Of a stretch of DNA of 64,000 nucleotides, positions 1 to 8,612 are shown one piece after another. Positions within the stretch are counted from its first letter, which is position 1; each line of letters opens with the position of its first letter. Below the pieces are notes generated by a model that worked only from the letters and a program-made list of their open reading frames with translations, was not told the origin of the DNA and ran no database searches. This DNA is from Flavobacterium sp. Lineage in GTDB: Bacteria; Bacteroidota; Bacteroidia; Flavobacteriales; Flavobacteriaceae. Both the position numbers and the translations under genes were made by a program. Location of the stretch: contig NZ_JANJUQ010000031.1 of the NCBI RefSeq assembly GCF_024710485.1, forward strand, positions 62,001 through 126,000, read 5' to 3'.

Positions 1-2079
1 GTGCGACTATTTAATGTGGCTTTAACTGACAGCCAATTACAAAGAATGGTATACCAAGAAATTGAAAACAATGGATCACAGGTTCGTGGAACCGTTATCC
101 CAAGAGACATTCAAGCACTACCTTATGCCAACTTGATTCGTTATTATCGCATGGATACTTACAAAGATGATATCGTAGATGACTTAGTAACACCGGGCTT
201 CGATACAGTAACGGGTATGAAAATGTACAACCATAAAAATATTTACACCCAGCAAGCACCTATGCCTTTTGTAACCAGAACAACAGGAAGCTTTGCTACT
301 GCGGTAAATGACAGCACAAAAGACATCAGAGGCTTAGACTTAAACGAATATGATTATGCAATAGTACAAGTAAACCACAACATCACTGAACCATCAAATG
401 TAACAACAATGGGAATGATAATAAATCCGGGAGTTGCAGTAAACATGAACAACGACAATAAGTTGGAAAACAAATGGTATTTAAAATTAGACGGTAAAAT
501 CGACTTGAGCGGCAAATCGCAATTAGTGCAAACAGCCGACAGCGAATTGGATGCTGCAAGTGCAGGATTCATCGAAAGAGATCAAACCGGACAATCCAAC
601 AAATTCAATTACAACTATTGGTCTTCACCGGTAAGTAGCATTAATAACACTACAATAAACCACGGTTATACAGTAGCAGGTGTAATGAAAGACGGTACAA
701 CCGCTACACCACAAAACATGCAGTGGACAACAGGCGTAAACAGCAGTGCTACCAGCCCAATCACTTTGAGTAGCTATTGGATTTTCAAATTCCAAAACCT
801 GACCAACAGTTACGCTAACTGGACTACAGTAGGCCAAAACGGTACGTTGTTAGCCGGACAAGGGTTCACTTTGAAAGGATCCAGTGCGGCTACTCCGAAA
901 CAAAACTATACTTTCGTGGGTAAACCAAACAACGGGACTATTACTTCTTCAGTAGCAGCTAACAATTTGAACCTTTGCGGAAACCCTTATCCGTCAGCCA
1001 TTGATGCCGATAAATTTATCGATGATAACATTGGGTCAATATCCGGAACTTTATTGTTCTGGGAACACTACAGCACCAATAATTCCCACAATACTATACA
1101 ATATCAAGGTGGCTATGCTACTTATACTAAAGTGGGTGGAACAGCTCCTGTAGCTCCGGCCGGTATCAGCGGATTAGGAATCAGTGATAAACTAGCTAAA
1201 AGATTCATTCCTGTCGGACAAGGATTCTTTGTCAGCGGAAATGCAACAGGTGGTACAATTACCTTCAACAACAGTCAACGCATCTTTATCAAAGAAGACA
1301 ATGCGAACTCGCAATACTTATTCAGAAATGCCGGAATGATGACTACTGCTCAAGCGGCCATCAATGCCGAAGACACTTTTGAAACACAACAATTTACCAA
1401 ATTACGATTGGGATTTGTGTCGGCTAACAATTACCACCGTCAATTGTTATTAGGGTTTATGAATCAATTTGCAACCAGTGGATTCGACAATGGTTACGAT
1501 GCTTTGAGTGCAGAAACCTTAGCGAGCGACATGTATTTCATGCAGGGAACATCAAAATTGAATATCATTGGCGACAGTTACTTTAATGCCAACAACAGCT
1601 ATCCGTTAGGCATCAAAAATGCTACAGCTGGAAATGTAAAATTCAACTTGGATGCCAAAGAAAACTTGGCGGAAGACCAAGAAGTGTATATCTTCGATAA
1701 CACTACCGGTATTTACCACAGTATCAAATCGCAGCCGTTTGAAATTAACTTACCGGCGGGCACTATCGAAAATCGTTTCTTCTTGAGATTCTCAACAAGC
1801 AGCTCATTGGGAACCAATGATAATGAATTGCAAAATGGTATTGCTGTGATGCACACGCAAACAGACAACACCATTCACATCAAAAACGAATTGATGGACG
1901 CTACCATTAAATCGGTGGAACTATACAACTTATTAGGGCAAAAAGTAGCCGATTGGTCATTAGAAAACCAATCAGCAACCGAAATGCACTTACCGGTTAG
2001 CAATGTAAGTACCGGAACTTACATTGTAAAAATCGCAACCGATAAAGGCGATATCAGCAAAAAGATTATGGTTAACTAA
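1..2079 (+). CDS. T9SS type A cargo protein, 5'-truncated by window edge
   Basis: This is the C-terminal 692 residues of a large secreted protein. The frame is open at base 1, so the GTG there is probably an internal codon. The first ~25 residues (RLFNVALTDSQLQ) look like the end of a LamG/concanavalin-like domain. The middle holds a beta-rich module with NPYPSAID and a later VGQGFFVSG, also seen in the protein at 30734-34264. The last ~75 residues (ELYNLLGQKVADW, then STGTYIVKI and KKIMVN) form a type A T9SS sorting domain, so the protein should be exported across the outer membrane and attached to the surface or released. No catalytic motif is visible in the part present. Sorting-domain call is firm; function unknown. 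Confidence 0.85.
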   Translation: MRLFNVALTDSQLQRMVYQEIENNGSQVRGTVIPRDIQALPYANLIRYYRMDTYKDDIVDDLVTPGFDTVTGMKMYNHKNIYTQQAPMPFVTRTTGSFATAVNDSTKDIRGLDLNEYDYAIVQVNHNITEPSNVTTMGMIINPGVAVNMNNDNKLENKWYLKLDGKIDLSGKSQLVQTADSELDAASAGFIERDQTGQSNKFNYNYWSSPVSSINNTTINHGYTVAGVMKDGTTATPQNMQWTTGVNSSATSPITLSSYWIFKFQNLTNSYANWTTVGQNGTLLAGQGFTLKGSSAATPKQNYTFVGKPNNGTITSSVAANNLNLCGNPYPSAIDADKFIDDNIGSISGTLLFWEHYSTNNSHNTIQYQGGYATYTKVGGTAPVAPAGISGLGISDKLAKRFIPVGQGFFVSGNATGGTITFNNSQRIFIKEDNANSQYLFRNAGMMTTAQAAINAEDTFETQQFTKLRLGFVSANNYHRQLLLGFMNQFATSGFDNGYDALSAETLASDMYFMQGTSKLNIIGDSYFNANNSYPLGIKNATAGNVKFNLDAKENLAEDQEVYIFDNTTGIYHSIKSQPFEINLPAGTIENRFFLRFSTSSSLGTNDNELQNGIAVMHTQTDNTIHIKNELMDATIKSVELYNLLGQKVADWSLENQSATEMHLPVSNVSTGTYIVKIATDKGDISKKIMVN

Positions 2080-2096
2080 TGAATTGGATTTGACAA

Positions 2097-2130
2097 AAAA
2101 AACTCTCCGTTTTGCTGCGGAGAGTTTTTA
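2097..2130. terminator. Bidirectional rho-independent terminator
   Basis: A perfect stem (AACTCTCCG paired with CGGAGAGTT) with a short loop is flanked by an A-run on the left and a T-run on the right. It sits between two converging genes, the T9SS cargo gene and hisS, and can stop transcription from both sides. Confidence 0.85.
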
Positions 2131-2176
2131 TTTATTTTAACTGTAAAATGTAAAATTATGCTATTACTAATCACAC

Positions 2177-3535
2177 TCAAGCTAATTTCGCTAAAATACC
2201 CGCTACATCAGTTTCCGATTGTTCGCCGGTTATTAGGTGCTTCAAAGTAAATAAATCTCCTTTGATTTCTTTAACTACAAAAGGAATCTGACGACGCTCG
2301 GCATGCTTAAACTGCTTATCAATTTTAGCCGCATCCGGATAAACCTCTGCTTTAACGCCTTTTGCTCTTAAGCTTGTTACTGCTTTCATCGCTTCAAAAG
2401 CCTGACTTTCGCCAAAATTCAAAAACAATACTTGGGTCGACGTACTAACTGTAGGCGGAAACAAATTCAACTCTTCCAACACCAAATAAATACGGTCTAA
2501 ACCAAAAGAAATCCCAACGCCGCTCATATTTTTCAATCCGAAAATACCGGTCAAATCATCATATCTTCCGCCACCGCCTATAGAACCCATGGCCACGCCT
2601 TCAGGTGCCGCTACTTCAAAAATGGCTCCGGTATAATAATTCAATCCGCGTGCTAAAGTCACATCCAAATCCAATTGGGCTTTTTGCAACCCTAATCGGG
2701 TGACGTTGTCACAAATAAAACGCAGTTCCTCAATACCCTTTTTGCCTTCCTCAGAGGTGGCTAACAACTGTGACAATTTTTCTAATTTTGCTGCTATGCT
2801 TCCGGTAAAACTAAACAACGGCTGCACTTTCAACAAAGCAGCTTCCGAAATGCCTTTCTCCAACATTTCTTTTTTAACGCCTTCCTCCCCAATCTTGTCT
2901 AGCTTATCCAAAGACACGGTAAAATCAATCAATTTATCCGAAGCACCGATAACCTCAGCAATTCCGGATAAAATTTTGCGATTGTTAATTTTAATCGTCA
3001 CGCCTGCTAATCCCAAAGCCGCAAAAACCGAATCGTACAATTGTACCAACTCAACTTCCTGCCACAAAGAAGTAGAACCTACCACATCGGCATCGCATTG
3101 GTAAAACTCTCTGAAACGTCCTTTTTGCGGACGGTCAGCACGCCAAACCGGTTGGATTTGGTAGCGTTTAAACGGAAACTCAATCTCGTTTTGGTGTTGC
3201 ACTACATAACGCGCAAAAGGCACGGTTAAATCGTAACGCAAAGCTTTTTCGGAATTTTTTCCCGTGAGTTTTTTATAATTGCGGTTTTGCAATTCTTCCG
3301 CCGGAACTTTATCCAAATAATCCCCGGAATTCAATATCTTAAAAATCAGCCTGTCGCCTTCTTCCCCATATTTCCCCATAAGGGTTTCAGAGTTTTCAAA
3401 CGAGGGTGTTTCTATAGGCTGGTACCCAAATTGCTCAAAATGACGACGCATAATCGAAATGATATAATTGCGTTTCGATACCTCAACAGGTGAAAAATCT
3501 CTCGTGCCTTTAGGAATACTTGGTTTTTGTGCCAT
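2177..3535 (-). CDS. hisS: Histidine--tRNA ligase
   Basis: Cytoplasmic class II aminoacyl-tRNA synthetase that charges tRNA-His with histidine using ATP. The 452 residues carry the N-terminal KGTRDF, the histidine/ATP-site segment [12 protein letters not shown] (100-111), the motif 2 region with [13 protein letters not shown] (about 124-136) and [12 protein letters not shown], the second histidine-binding segment RGLNYYTG (about 294-301), and GGGGRYDDL. The C-terminal ~95 residues are the anticodon-binding domain. Length is normal for the family. The gene converges on the preceding T9SS gene and diverges from the ABC permease; its upstream region carries a 7-base tandem array (3548-3603). Confidence 0.97.
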   Translation of the reverse strand: MAQKPSIPKGTRDFSPVEVSKRNYIISIMRRHFEQFGYQPIETPSFENSETLMGKYGEEGDRLIFKILNSGDYLDKVPAEELQNRNYKKLTGKNSEKALRYDLTVPFARYVVQHQNEIEFPFKRYQIQPVWRADRPQKGRFREFYQCDADVVGSTSLWQEVELVQLYDSVFAALGLAGVTIKINNRKILSGIAEVIGASDKLIDFTVSLDKLDKIGEEGVKKEMLEKGISEAALLKVQPLFSFTGSIAAKLEKLSQLLATSEEGKKGIEELRFICDNVTRLGLQKAQLDLDVTLARGLNYYTGAIFEVAAPEGVAMGSIGGGGRYDDLTGIFGLKNMSGVGISFGLDRIYLVLEELNLFPPTVSTSTQVLFLNFGESQAFEAMKAVTSLRAKGVKAEVYPDAAKIDKQFKHAERRQIPFVVKEIKGDLFTLKHLITGEQSETDVAGILAKLA

Positions 3536-3547
3536 TGTTAATTTGAA

Positions 3548-3603
3548 ATATTAAATTTTAGATTTTAAATATCTAATATCTGATATTTAATATCTGATAT
3601 TGC
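3548..3603. repeat. Heptanucleotide tandem array, 8 units
   Basis: Eight consecutive 7-base units lie in the divergent hisS/permease spacer. They begin with ATATTAA and end with ATATTGC; four of the last five match ATATYTR. The period is exactly seven throughout. Two copies of ATATCTGATATT start 14 bases apart (3576 and 3590). The array leaves only about 90 bases for the permease promoter, so it may affect local expression, but no regulator site is recognised. Confidence 0.75.
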
Positions 3604-3692
3604 TTTGCAAATATCTTATTTTTTAAAACTATTTCCACCCGCCTTGCAATATTCTTGTAACAAAAGCTGTATTTTCGTGTCAAATAACCGTT

Positions 3693-4937
3693 ATGATTGG
3701 ATTATTCAGAGAAAACGTTAAAATTGCGTTGGGTTCTATTCGGGCGCAATTGCTTCGCACCATATTAACGGTGGTTATTATTGCTATTGGTATCACAGCT
3801 TTAGTAGGTATTTTAACGGTGGTTACCGCCATTGAGTACAACCTCAACTCGAGTTTTGCCTCCATGGGTTCAAACACCTTCAATATCAACCAATACGAAT
3901 CAACCGGAAGACGCCGCGGTAATGAACCAATTGAAAAAATCAATCCCATCATCAGTTATCCCGAAGCAAAGGCTTTCAAAGAAAAATTCAATACGCCTTT
4001 TACCCAAACTTCCTTGTCCTTCATGGCTACTTCTAACGCCGAAGTAAAATTTGAAAACAAAAAAACCGACCCGGAAATTTCCGTTTTAGGCATCGACGAA
4101 TTCTACTTAACCAATTCAGGATTAGAAGTAACCCAAGGCCGAAACTTCAATTCTTTTGATATTTCCAACAACGTATATTCCTGTATCCTCGGCTCCGACT
4201 TTGCCACCAAAGGATTGCTGAAAGACACCAACCCTATCGATAAAATCATCTCCGTGCGCGGGGCGAAATTTAAAGTCATCGGCGTACTTAAGGAAAAAGG
4301 TTCCACTTTCGGAAACAGCCAGGATTTGCGAGTAATGATTCCGATTCAAGTAGCGCGCTCCCTATTTTCAGCACCCAATATCAATTACTCTTTAAGCAGC
4401 ATGGTATCAAAGAAAGAATTGCTCGACGAATCTATCGACAATGCCATCATCACCATGCGAAAAATTCGAAAATTGAATCCGGTGGAGGAAAATAACTTCG
4501 GAATTTCCCGCAGCGATGATTTGATCAATCGCATTGGAGAATTAACCGGTTTTTTATCATGGTCGGCTTGGATTATGGGTATCATTACCATCTTAGGTTC
4601 TTCCATCGCCTTGATGAATATTATGGTGGTTTCAGTTACTGAAAGAACTCGGGAAATCGGTGTTCGTAAAGCTTTAGGGGCTAAGAAAAGTACCATCGCC
4701 TTTCAGTTTTTTATAGAAACCTTAACCATCGGACAAATGGGTGGCTTTTTCGGGATTATCTTCGGAATACTAATTGGCTTTATAATTTGCTTAGTCGCCG
4801 ATTGGGATTTTGTCATTCCGTGGGGAGCCATCATGGCGGCCTTTGTCACCAGTTTTATAGTGGCACTGGTTTCCGGTTTGTATCCGGCCATCAAAGCCTC
4901 ACAACTTGACCCGATTGAAGCCTTGCGTTACGAATAA
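3693..4937 (+). CDS. ABC transporter permease, MacB/FtsX family
   Basis: Inner-membrane subunit of an ABC system of the MacB type, which uses a cytoplasmic ATPase to drive a mechanical change in the periplasm. The 414 residues show one hydrophobic segment near the N terminus (about 18-42), a periplasmic MacB_PCD region (about 45-275), then three hydrophobic segments in the FtsX domain. The C-terminal signature GLYPAIKASQLDPIEALRYE is typical of this family. No ATPase or membrane-fusion partner gene is adjacent, so the partners must be encoded elsewhere. A near-consensus -7 element (TATTTTCG) lies just upstream. Substrate cannot be inferred. Confidence 0.9.
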   Translation: MIGLFRENVKIALGSIRAQLLRTILTVVIIAIGITALVGILTVVTAIEYNLNSSFASMGSNTFNINQYESTGRRRGNEPIEKINPIISYPEAKAFKEKFNTPFTQTSLSFMATSNAEVKFENKKTDPEISVLGIDEFYLTNSGLEVTQGRNFNSFDISNNVYSCILGSDFATKGLLKDTNPIDKIISVRGAKFKVIGVLKEKGSTFGNSQDLRVMIPIQVARSLFSAPNINYSLSSMVSKKELLDESIDNAIITMRKIRKLNPVEENNFGISRSDDLINRIGELTGFLSWSAWIMGIITILGSSIALMNIMVVSVTERTREIGVRKALGAKKSTIAFQFFIETLTIGQMGGFFGIIFGILIGFIICLVADWDFVIPWGAIMAAFVTSFIVALVSGLYPAIKASQLDPIEALRYE

Positions 4938-4941
4938 CAGT

Positions 4942-5796
4942 TTATTTTACAGCCGATACCATTCGGTCATTACCGTAAATATCCTGATGCAATTGCACTT
5001 TCGTGAAACCAAAACTTTCCACCAAAGCAACCATTTCTTTACCGAGATATTGGTTAATTTCGAAGTACAACTTACCGTTAGCTGTTAAATGCTTTTGCGC
5101 TAAAGCCGCAATTTTTCGGTAAAACAGCAAGGCGTCGTTATCTTCTACAAACAAGGCTAAATGCGGTTCGTACTCCAATACATTCGGCTGGATTTCAGCT
5201 TTTTCCAAATGCCTAACATAGGGTGGATTGGATACAATAATATCAAATGATTGCCCTAAATCTTCCATCACCAGAATGTCTTGCAACCTAAAATGGACGA
5301 CAACCTGATTCAACTCCGCATTTTTCTTAGCCATAGCCAATGCTTTTTCGGAAACATCAATGGCATAAACTTCCGCCTCGGGTAAATTTTGCTTCAACGC
5401 AATCGGAATACAACCACTGCCGGTGCCGATATCCAAAATACTCAACTTTGTACTTCGCACTTCGTACTTTGTACTTTTCAAAATCAACGAAACCAACTCT
5501 TCTGTCTCCGGTCTCGGAATCAACACACTCTCATTGACCAAAAACGGCAAGCCATAAAATTCCGTTTCGCCTAATATGTATTGAATCGGTTTATGCTTTT
5601 TCAGTTCCGCCAAAGCACTTTCCCAGCGCAACAACTGTAAGGCATCCATCTCCATTGCAGGTTCCAACGCCAAATCAATGCGCTTTTTGCGGTGGAAACT
5701 TTCCAACATCAAGTAAAAGAAACTTTCTATTTCCTTTTCGTCATACCAAGAAGAAAGTTCGTTAAGGAAAGTGGTTTTATAGTCTTTAAGCAACAT
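4942..5796 (-). CDS. prmC: Peptide chain release factor N5-glutamine methyltransferase
   Basis: SAM-dependent enzyme that methylates the glutamine of the GGQ motif in RF1 and RF2, which improves translation termination. The 284 residues have an N-terminal helical domain with a substrate-recognition segment, SAM motif I (ILDIGTGSGCIPIAL) and the catalytic NPPYV. Just before motif I is STKYEVRSTKL, which looks like an insertion: the DNA there (5445-5479) is five 7-base tandem units, giving a 7-residue protein period. Because seven is not a multiple of three, copy-number change would shift the frame. The gene is open and intact here. It lies 12 bases downstream of a GNAT gene on the same strand. 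Confidence 0.95.
   Translation of the reverse strand: MLLKDYKTTFLNELSSWYDEKEIESFFYLMLESFHRKKRIDLALEPAMEMDALQLLRWESALAELKKHKPIQYILGETEFYGLPFLVNESVLIPRPETEELVSLILKSTKYEVRSTKLSILDIGTGSGCIPIALKQNLPEAEVYAIDVSEKALAMAKKNAELNQVVVHFRLQDILVMEDLGQSFDIIVSNPPYVRHLEKAEIQPNVLEYEPHLALFVEDNDALLFYRKIAALAQKHLTANGKLYFEINQYLGKEMVALVESFGFTKVQLHQDIYGNDRMVSAVK
5445..5479. repeat. Heptanucleotide tandem array inside prmC, 5 units
   Basis: Five 7-base units of consensus ACTTYGT on the plus strand (first ACTTTGT, last ACTTTTC) lie within the prmC coding sequence. They encode STKYEVR followed by STKL in the linker before SAM motif I. The base pattern resembles the intergenic heptad arrays in this window. Confidence 0.8.
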
Positions 5797-5808
5797 CGGA
5801 TTTCGAAT

Positions 5809-6306
5809 TTATTTTTTGGGACTTAATGTTGTAATCATCCAAACCGGACAAGTAGAATGACCTGTATTACCCAAAGGTTCACAAAGGTATTCAAAGCCCG
5901 ATTTTTGATACAAATGCTGGGCTGCTTTCATTTCGGGTAAGGTTTCGAGATAGCATTTTTCATAGCCGAATTCGGTCGCTTGAGCCAAACACCGTTGTAT
6001 CATTTGAAAACCCAAACCTTTCCCTCGGGCTTCGGGTAAAAAATACATTTTTTGCAATTCGCAAATGTTCTCGGTTGAGTGCTCCAACTGACTAATACCG
6101 CCACCACCAACTATTTTACCATCGTGTTCTACCACAAAATAAACAGCCCGTGGTTGATCATAGGTTTCAAACATAAAATCAAGTTGCACATCAGCAAAAG
6201 CGGTTCCGGTTTTCGGAAACTGATCTACGATAAAAACGGCTCGGATAACCGCAGCAATTTGCGCATTATCATGCGGTTGGATTTCCCGAATTATAAAGTC
6301 ACTCAT
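5809..6306 (-). CDS. GNAT family N-acetyltransferase
   Basis: A 165-residue cytoplasmic acetyl-CoA-dependent acetyltransferase of the Gcn5-related fold. The acetyl-CoA pyrophosphate-binding signature is LPEARGKGLGFQMIQRCL (about 92-109), preceded by the beta-4 strand CELQKMYFLP and followed by GYEKCYLETLPEMKAAQHLYQKSGF. This is the architecture of small-molecule acetyltransferases; the substrate cannot be told from sequence. The gene precedes prmC on the minus strand (12 bases apart) and diverges from ribD, with only about 28 bases between the two likely start codons. Confidence 0.88.
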   Translation of the reverse strand: MSDFIIREIQPHDNAQIAAVIRAVFIVDQFPKTGTAFADVQLDFMFETYDQPRAVYFVVEHDGKIVGGGGISQLEHSTENICELQKMYFLPEARGKGLGFQMIQRCLAQATEFGYEKCYLETLPEMKAAQHLYQKSGFEYLCEPLGNTGHSTCPVWMITTLSPKK

Positions 6307-6322
6307 TCTAAAAGTAATGTCT

Positions 6323-6330
6323 TATTTTTG
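6323..6330 (+). promoter_or_regulatory. Bacteroidota -7 promoter element for ribD
   Basis: TATTTTTG is an exact TAnnTTTG match. It lies inside the longest possible ribD reading frame (ATG at 6317). This argues that translation begins downstream, at the GTG at 6335, with a very short or absent leader. I found no clear -33 element at normal spacing. Confidence 0.5.
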
Positions 6331-6334
6331 TGTG

Positions 6335-7375
6335 GTGAAGATACATGAAAAATACCTATCGCGCTGTATCCAATTGGCCAAAAATGGCTTAGGGACTACG
6401 TATCCTAATCCGTTGGTAGGCAGTGTCATTGTGCACAACGGCAAAATTATAGGGGAAGGCTGGCACCGAAAAGCCGGTGAACCTCACGCCGAAGTACACG
6501 CTGTTAATTCAGTCAAAGACAAATCGCTGCTAAAAGAGTCTACCATTTACGTTTCGTTAGAACCTTGTAGTCACTTTGGCAAAACACCGCCTTGTTGCGA
6601 CTTAATCATAGCCCACAAAATTCCGAAAGTGGTAATAGGCACCATCGATCCTTTCAGCAAAGTAGCCGGAACCGGCATCCAACGCTTAAAAGACAACGGC
6701 TGCGAAGTGACCGTTGGGGTATTGGAAAAAGAATGCCTTTCGTTAAACAAACGCTTTTTTACTTATCACAATAAAAAACGACCTTATATCATTTTGAAAT
6801 GGGCAGAAAGCAGTGACGGATTTATAGCGCCTTTGACAAAAAGTAAAAAAGAGCCGGTTTGGTTATCCAACGAATATTCCCGTCAATTAGTCCACCAATG
6901 GCGTGCGGAAGAGCAAGCTATTTTAGTGGGTACACAAACGGTTTTAGACGATAATCCTAAACTGGATGTACGCGATTGGACCGGAAAAAACCCGACGCGA
7001 ATCGTTTTAGACCGCCACGGAAAAATCGACTCAAACTACTTTGTAAACGATGGCAAAACCAAAACAGTCGTGATTACCGAACAAGAAAATTTAACAATTG
7101 GCGAAAATGTTAGCATAGAAATGATTACATTTGATACACAACTATCGCACAAGATAGCTGAAATAGTTTACCGATTGGGCTTGCAATCCATCATCATTGA
7201 AGGCGGAAGACAAACACTGCAAACGTTTATTGATGACCGTCTTTGGGATGAAGCCAGGGTTTTTGTGAGTGATACAATTGTAGGAAAAGGCATTCCGGCA
7301 CCGCAACTGAATCGCATCGGAAAAACTACAAAAATTAAAACCGACCAACTAAACATCATTTTGAACCATGATTAA
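6335..7375 (+). CDS. ribD: Bifunctional riboflavin biosynthesis deaminase/reductase RibD
   Basis: Catalyses two consecutive steps of riboflavin synthesis: deamination of the pyrimidinone nucleotide, then NADPH-dependent reduction of the ribosyl side chain. The N-terminal deaminase domain (about 1-145) carries the zinc motif HAE (51-53) and PCSH...CC (77-88); the C-terminal reductase domain (about 150-346) has KWAESSDGFIA and the GG of IIEGG. I chose the GTG at 6335 because MKIHEKYLSRCIQLA is the usual family N terminus and a -7 box occupies 6323-6330; an in-frame ATG at 6317 is the alternative. The stop overlaps the next gene by 8 bases, implying co-translation. Confidence 0.93.
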   Translation: MKIHEKYLSRCIQLAKNGLGTTYPNPLVGSVIVHNGKIIGEGWHRKAGEPHAEVHAVNSVKDKSLLKESTIYVSLEPCSHFGKTPPCCDLIIAHKIPKVVIGTIDPFSKVAGTGIQRLKDNGCEVTVGVLEKECLSLNKRFFTYHNKKRPYIILKWAESSDGFIAPLTKSKKEPVWLSNEYSRQLVHQWRAEEQAILVGTQTVLDDNPKLDVRDWTGKNPTRIVLDRHGKIDSNYFVNDGKTKTVVITEQENLTIGENVSIEMITFDTQLSHKIAEIVYRLGLQSIIIEGGRQTLQTFIDDRLWDEARVFVSDTIVGKGIPAPQLNRIGKTTKIKTDQLNIILNHD

Positions 7376-7976
7376 CACTATCATTTTTGACTTTGGCGAT
7401 GTTTTCATCGATTTAGAAAAAGAAAAATCCATTGAAGAGTTCAAAAAATTAGGTTTGGACGGTCCGAATGAAGAGTTGTTAGCCCAAAATGATTTGTTCG
7501 AAAAAGGGCAAATCAGTGAACTCGAATTCATACAAAGTTTTCAAAAATTCATTCCCAACGCTTCTATAGAAGAGATTATCAAAGCTTGGAATTCGTTAAT
7601 TGGCGATTTCCCCTTGCACCGATTAGAATTTTTGCAAATGCTATCCAACAAATACCGCCTGTTTTTGTTAACCAATACCGATTCGATTCACATCAGTCGT
7701 TTTGAGCACAAAGTCGGCATGTCCTTCTACACCGATTTCTACCGTTGCTTCGAAAAAGTATATTACTCCTATGAAATGGGCATGCGAAAACCCGAGCCGG
7801 AAATTTTCAGTACTATACTCAAAAAACACGACTTATCGCCTAAAAGAACACTCTTCATAGACGATAAAAAAGACAATACCGATATAGCGCAAAGCTTGGG
7901 CTTGCATGTTTGGAATTTACAACCCGGCGTGGAAGATGTAGTCAACTTGTTCGAACAAAAACACCTGCCGCTCTAG
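7368..7976 (+). CDS. HAD superfamily hydrolase (subfamily IA)
   Basis: A 202-residue haloacid-dehalogenase-type hydrolase, probably a small-molecule phosphatase. Motif I is IIFDFGDVFIDLE, with the nucleophilic Asp at residue 7 and Gly at +2, as in the FDxGGVL branch of subfamily IA. Motif II is LLTNTDSIH, motif III the lysine of MRKPEPEIF, and motif IV LFIDDKKDNTDIAQSLG. It overlaps ribD by 8 bases. A HAD phosphatase next to ribD could dephosphorylate the RibD product, a step done by HAD enzymes in other bacteria, but that assignment is inference from position only. Confidence 0.9.
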   Translation: MINTIIFDFGDVFIDLEKEKSIEEFKKLGLDGPNEELLAQNDLFEKGQISELEFIQSFQKFIPNASIEEIIKAWNSLIGDFPLHRLEFLQMLSNKYRLFLLTNTDSIHISRFEHKVGMSFYTDFYRCFEKVYYSYEMGMRKPEPEIFSTILKKHDLSPKRTLFIDDKKDNTDIAQSLGLHVWNLQPGVEDVVNLFEQKHLPL

Positions 7977-7983
7977 CGCCCAA

Positions 7984-8011
7984 AGTCACAAATTTCAAGT
8001 TTCATTTCATT
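7984..8011. repeat. Short heptad-like run before yigZ-type gene
   Basis: Four 7-base windows, including AATTTCA and AGTTTCA, precede and slightly overlap the TTG start at 8010. This is the weakest of the heptad arrays in the window and only suggestive by itself. Confidence 0.4.
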
Positions 8012-8612
8012 GAAAGATACCTACAATACCATTGCTTCTGCGGCACCGGAAATACTGTACAAAGAAAAAAACAGTAAGTTTTACGGTTATGCCTTTCCGG
8101 TTACTTCCGAAGAGGAAATCAAAGTTCACTTGGAACAATTGCGCAAACAACACTACGGCGCGGTGCATTTTTGCTATGCCTTCCAACTGGGCACAGACAC
8201 CCTTTATTACAGAGCTAATGACGACGGCGAACCCAGTAATACAGCCGGCATGCCTATATACGGACAAATTCAGTCATTTGGACTCACCAATATTGTAGTA
8301 GTAGTGGTTCGGTTTTTCGGAGGCATCAAGTTAGGTGTTGGCGGCTTGATTTCAGCTTATCGAACAGCGGCACAAATGGTATTACAAGAAGCCGAAATCG
8401 TCGAAAAAACAATCGACATACACTACAAAATAGCATTCGATTATAAAAACATGAATAAGGTGATGCGCATTATCAAAGAAAACAACCTGACAATAGTGAC
8501 CCAAAACATGAACGAAAGTTGCGAAATGGTAGTAGCCACACGAAAAAAAAATGCCGAAAAAATCTTCGACATTTTTACTCATTTGTTTGAAATTGAGATT
8601 CAAAAAATTTAA
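8010..8612 (+). CDS. IMPACT/YigZ family protein
   Basis: A 200-residue member of the IMPACT/YigZ family. The N-terminal domain (about 1-115) has the family signature YRANDDGEPSNTAGMPIYGQI (within 70-90) and VVVRFFGGIKLGVGGLISAY; the C-terminal ~75 residues match the ferredoxin-like DUF1949 domain. Family members are linked to translation control in eukaryotes (IMPACT/GCN1), but the bacterial role is unsettled. The best start is TTG at 8010, giving MKDTYNTIASAAPEILYKEK; no ATG lies at a plausible position. It converges on the thioesterase gene, overlapping it by 4 bases at the 3' ends. Confidence 0.88.
   Translation: MKDTYNTIASAAPEILYKEKNSKFYGYAFPVTSEEEIKVHLEQLRKQHYGAVHFCYAFQLGTDTLYYRANDDGEPSNTAGMPIYGQIQSFGLTNIVVVVVRFFGGIKLGVGGLISAYRTAAQMVLQEAEIVEKTIDIHYKIAFDYKNMNKVMRIIKENNLTIVTQNMNESCEMVVATRKKNAEKIFDIFTHLFEIEIQKI

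Noticed and set aside
1..3. GTG at base 1 as a true start codon.
   Set aside because: The reading frame begins mid-domain at the window edge, so the gene almost certainly starts outside the window.
3548..3603. Heptad arrays considered as CRISPR repeats.
   Set aside because: Units are 7 bases with no spacers, and no cas genes are in the window.
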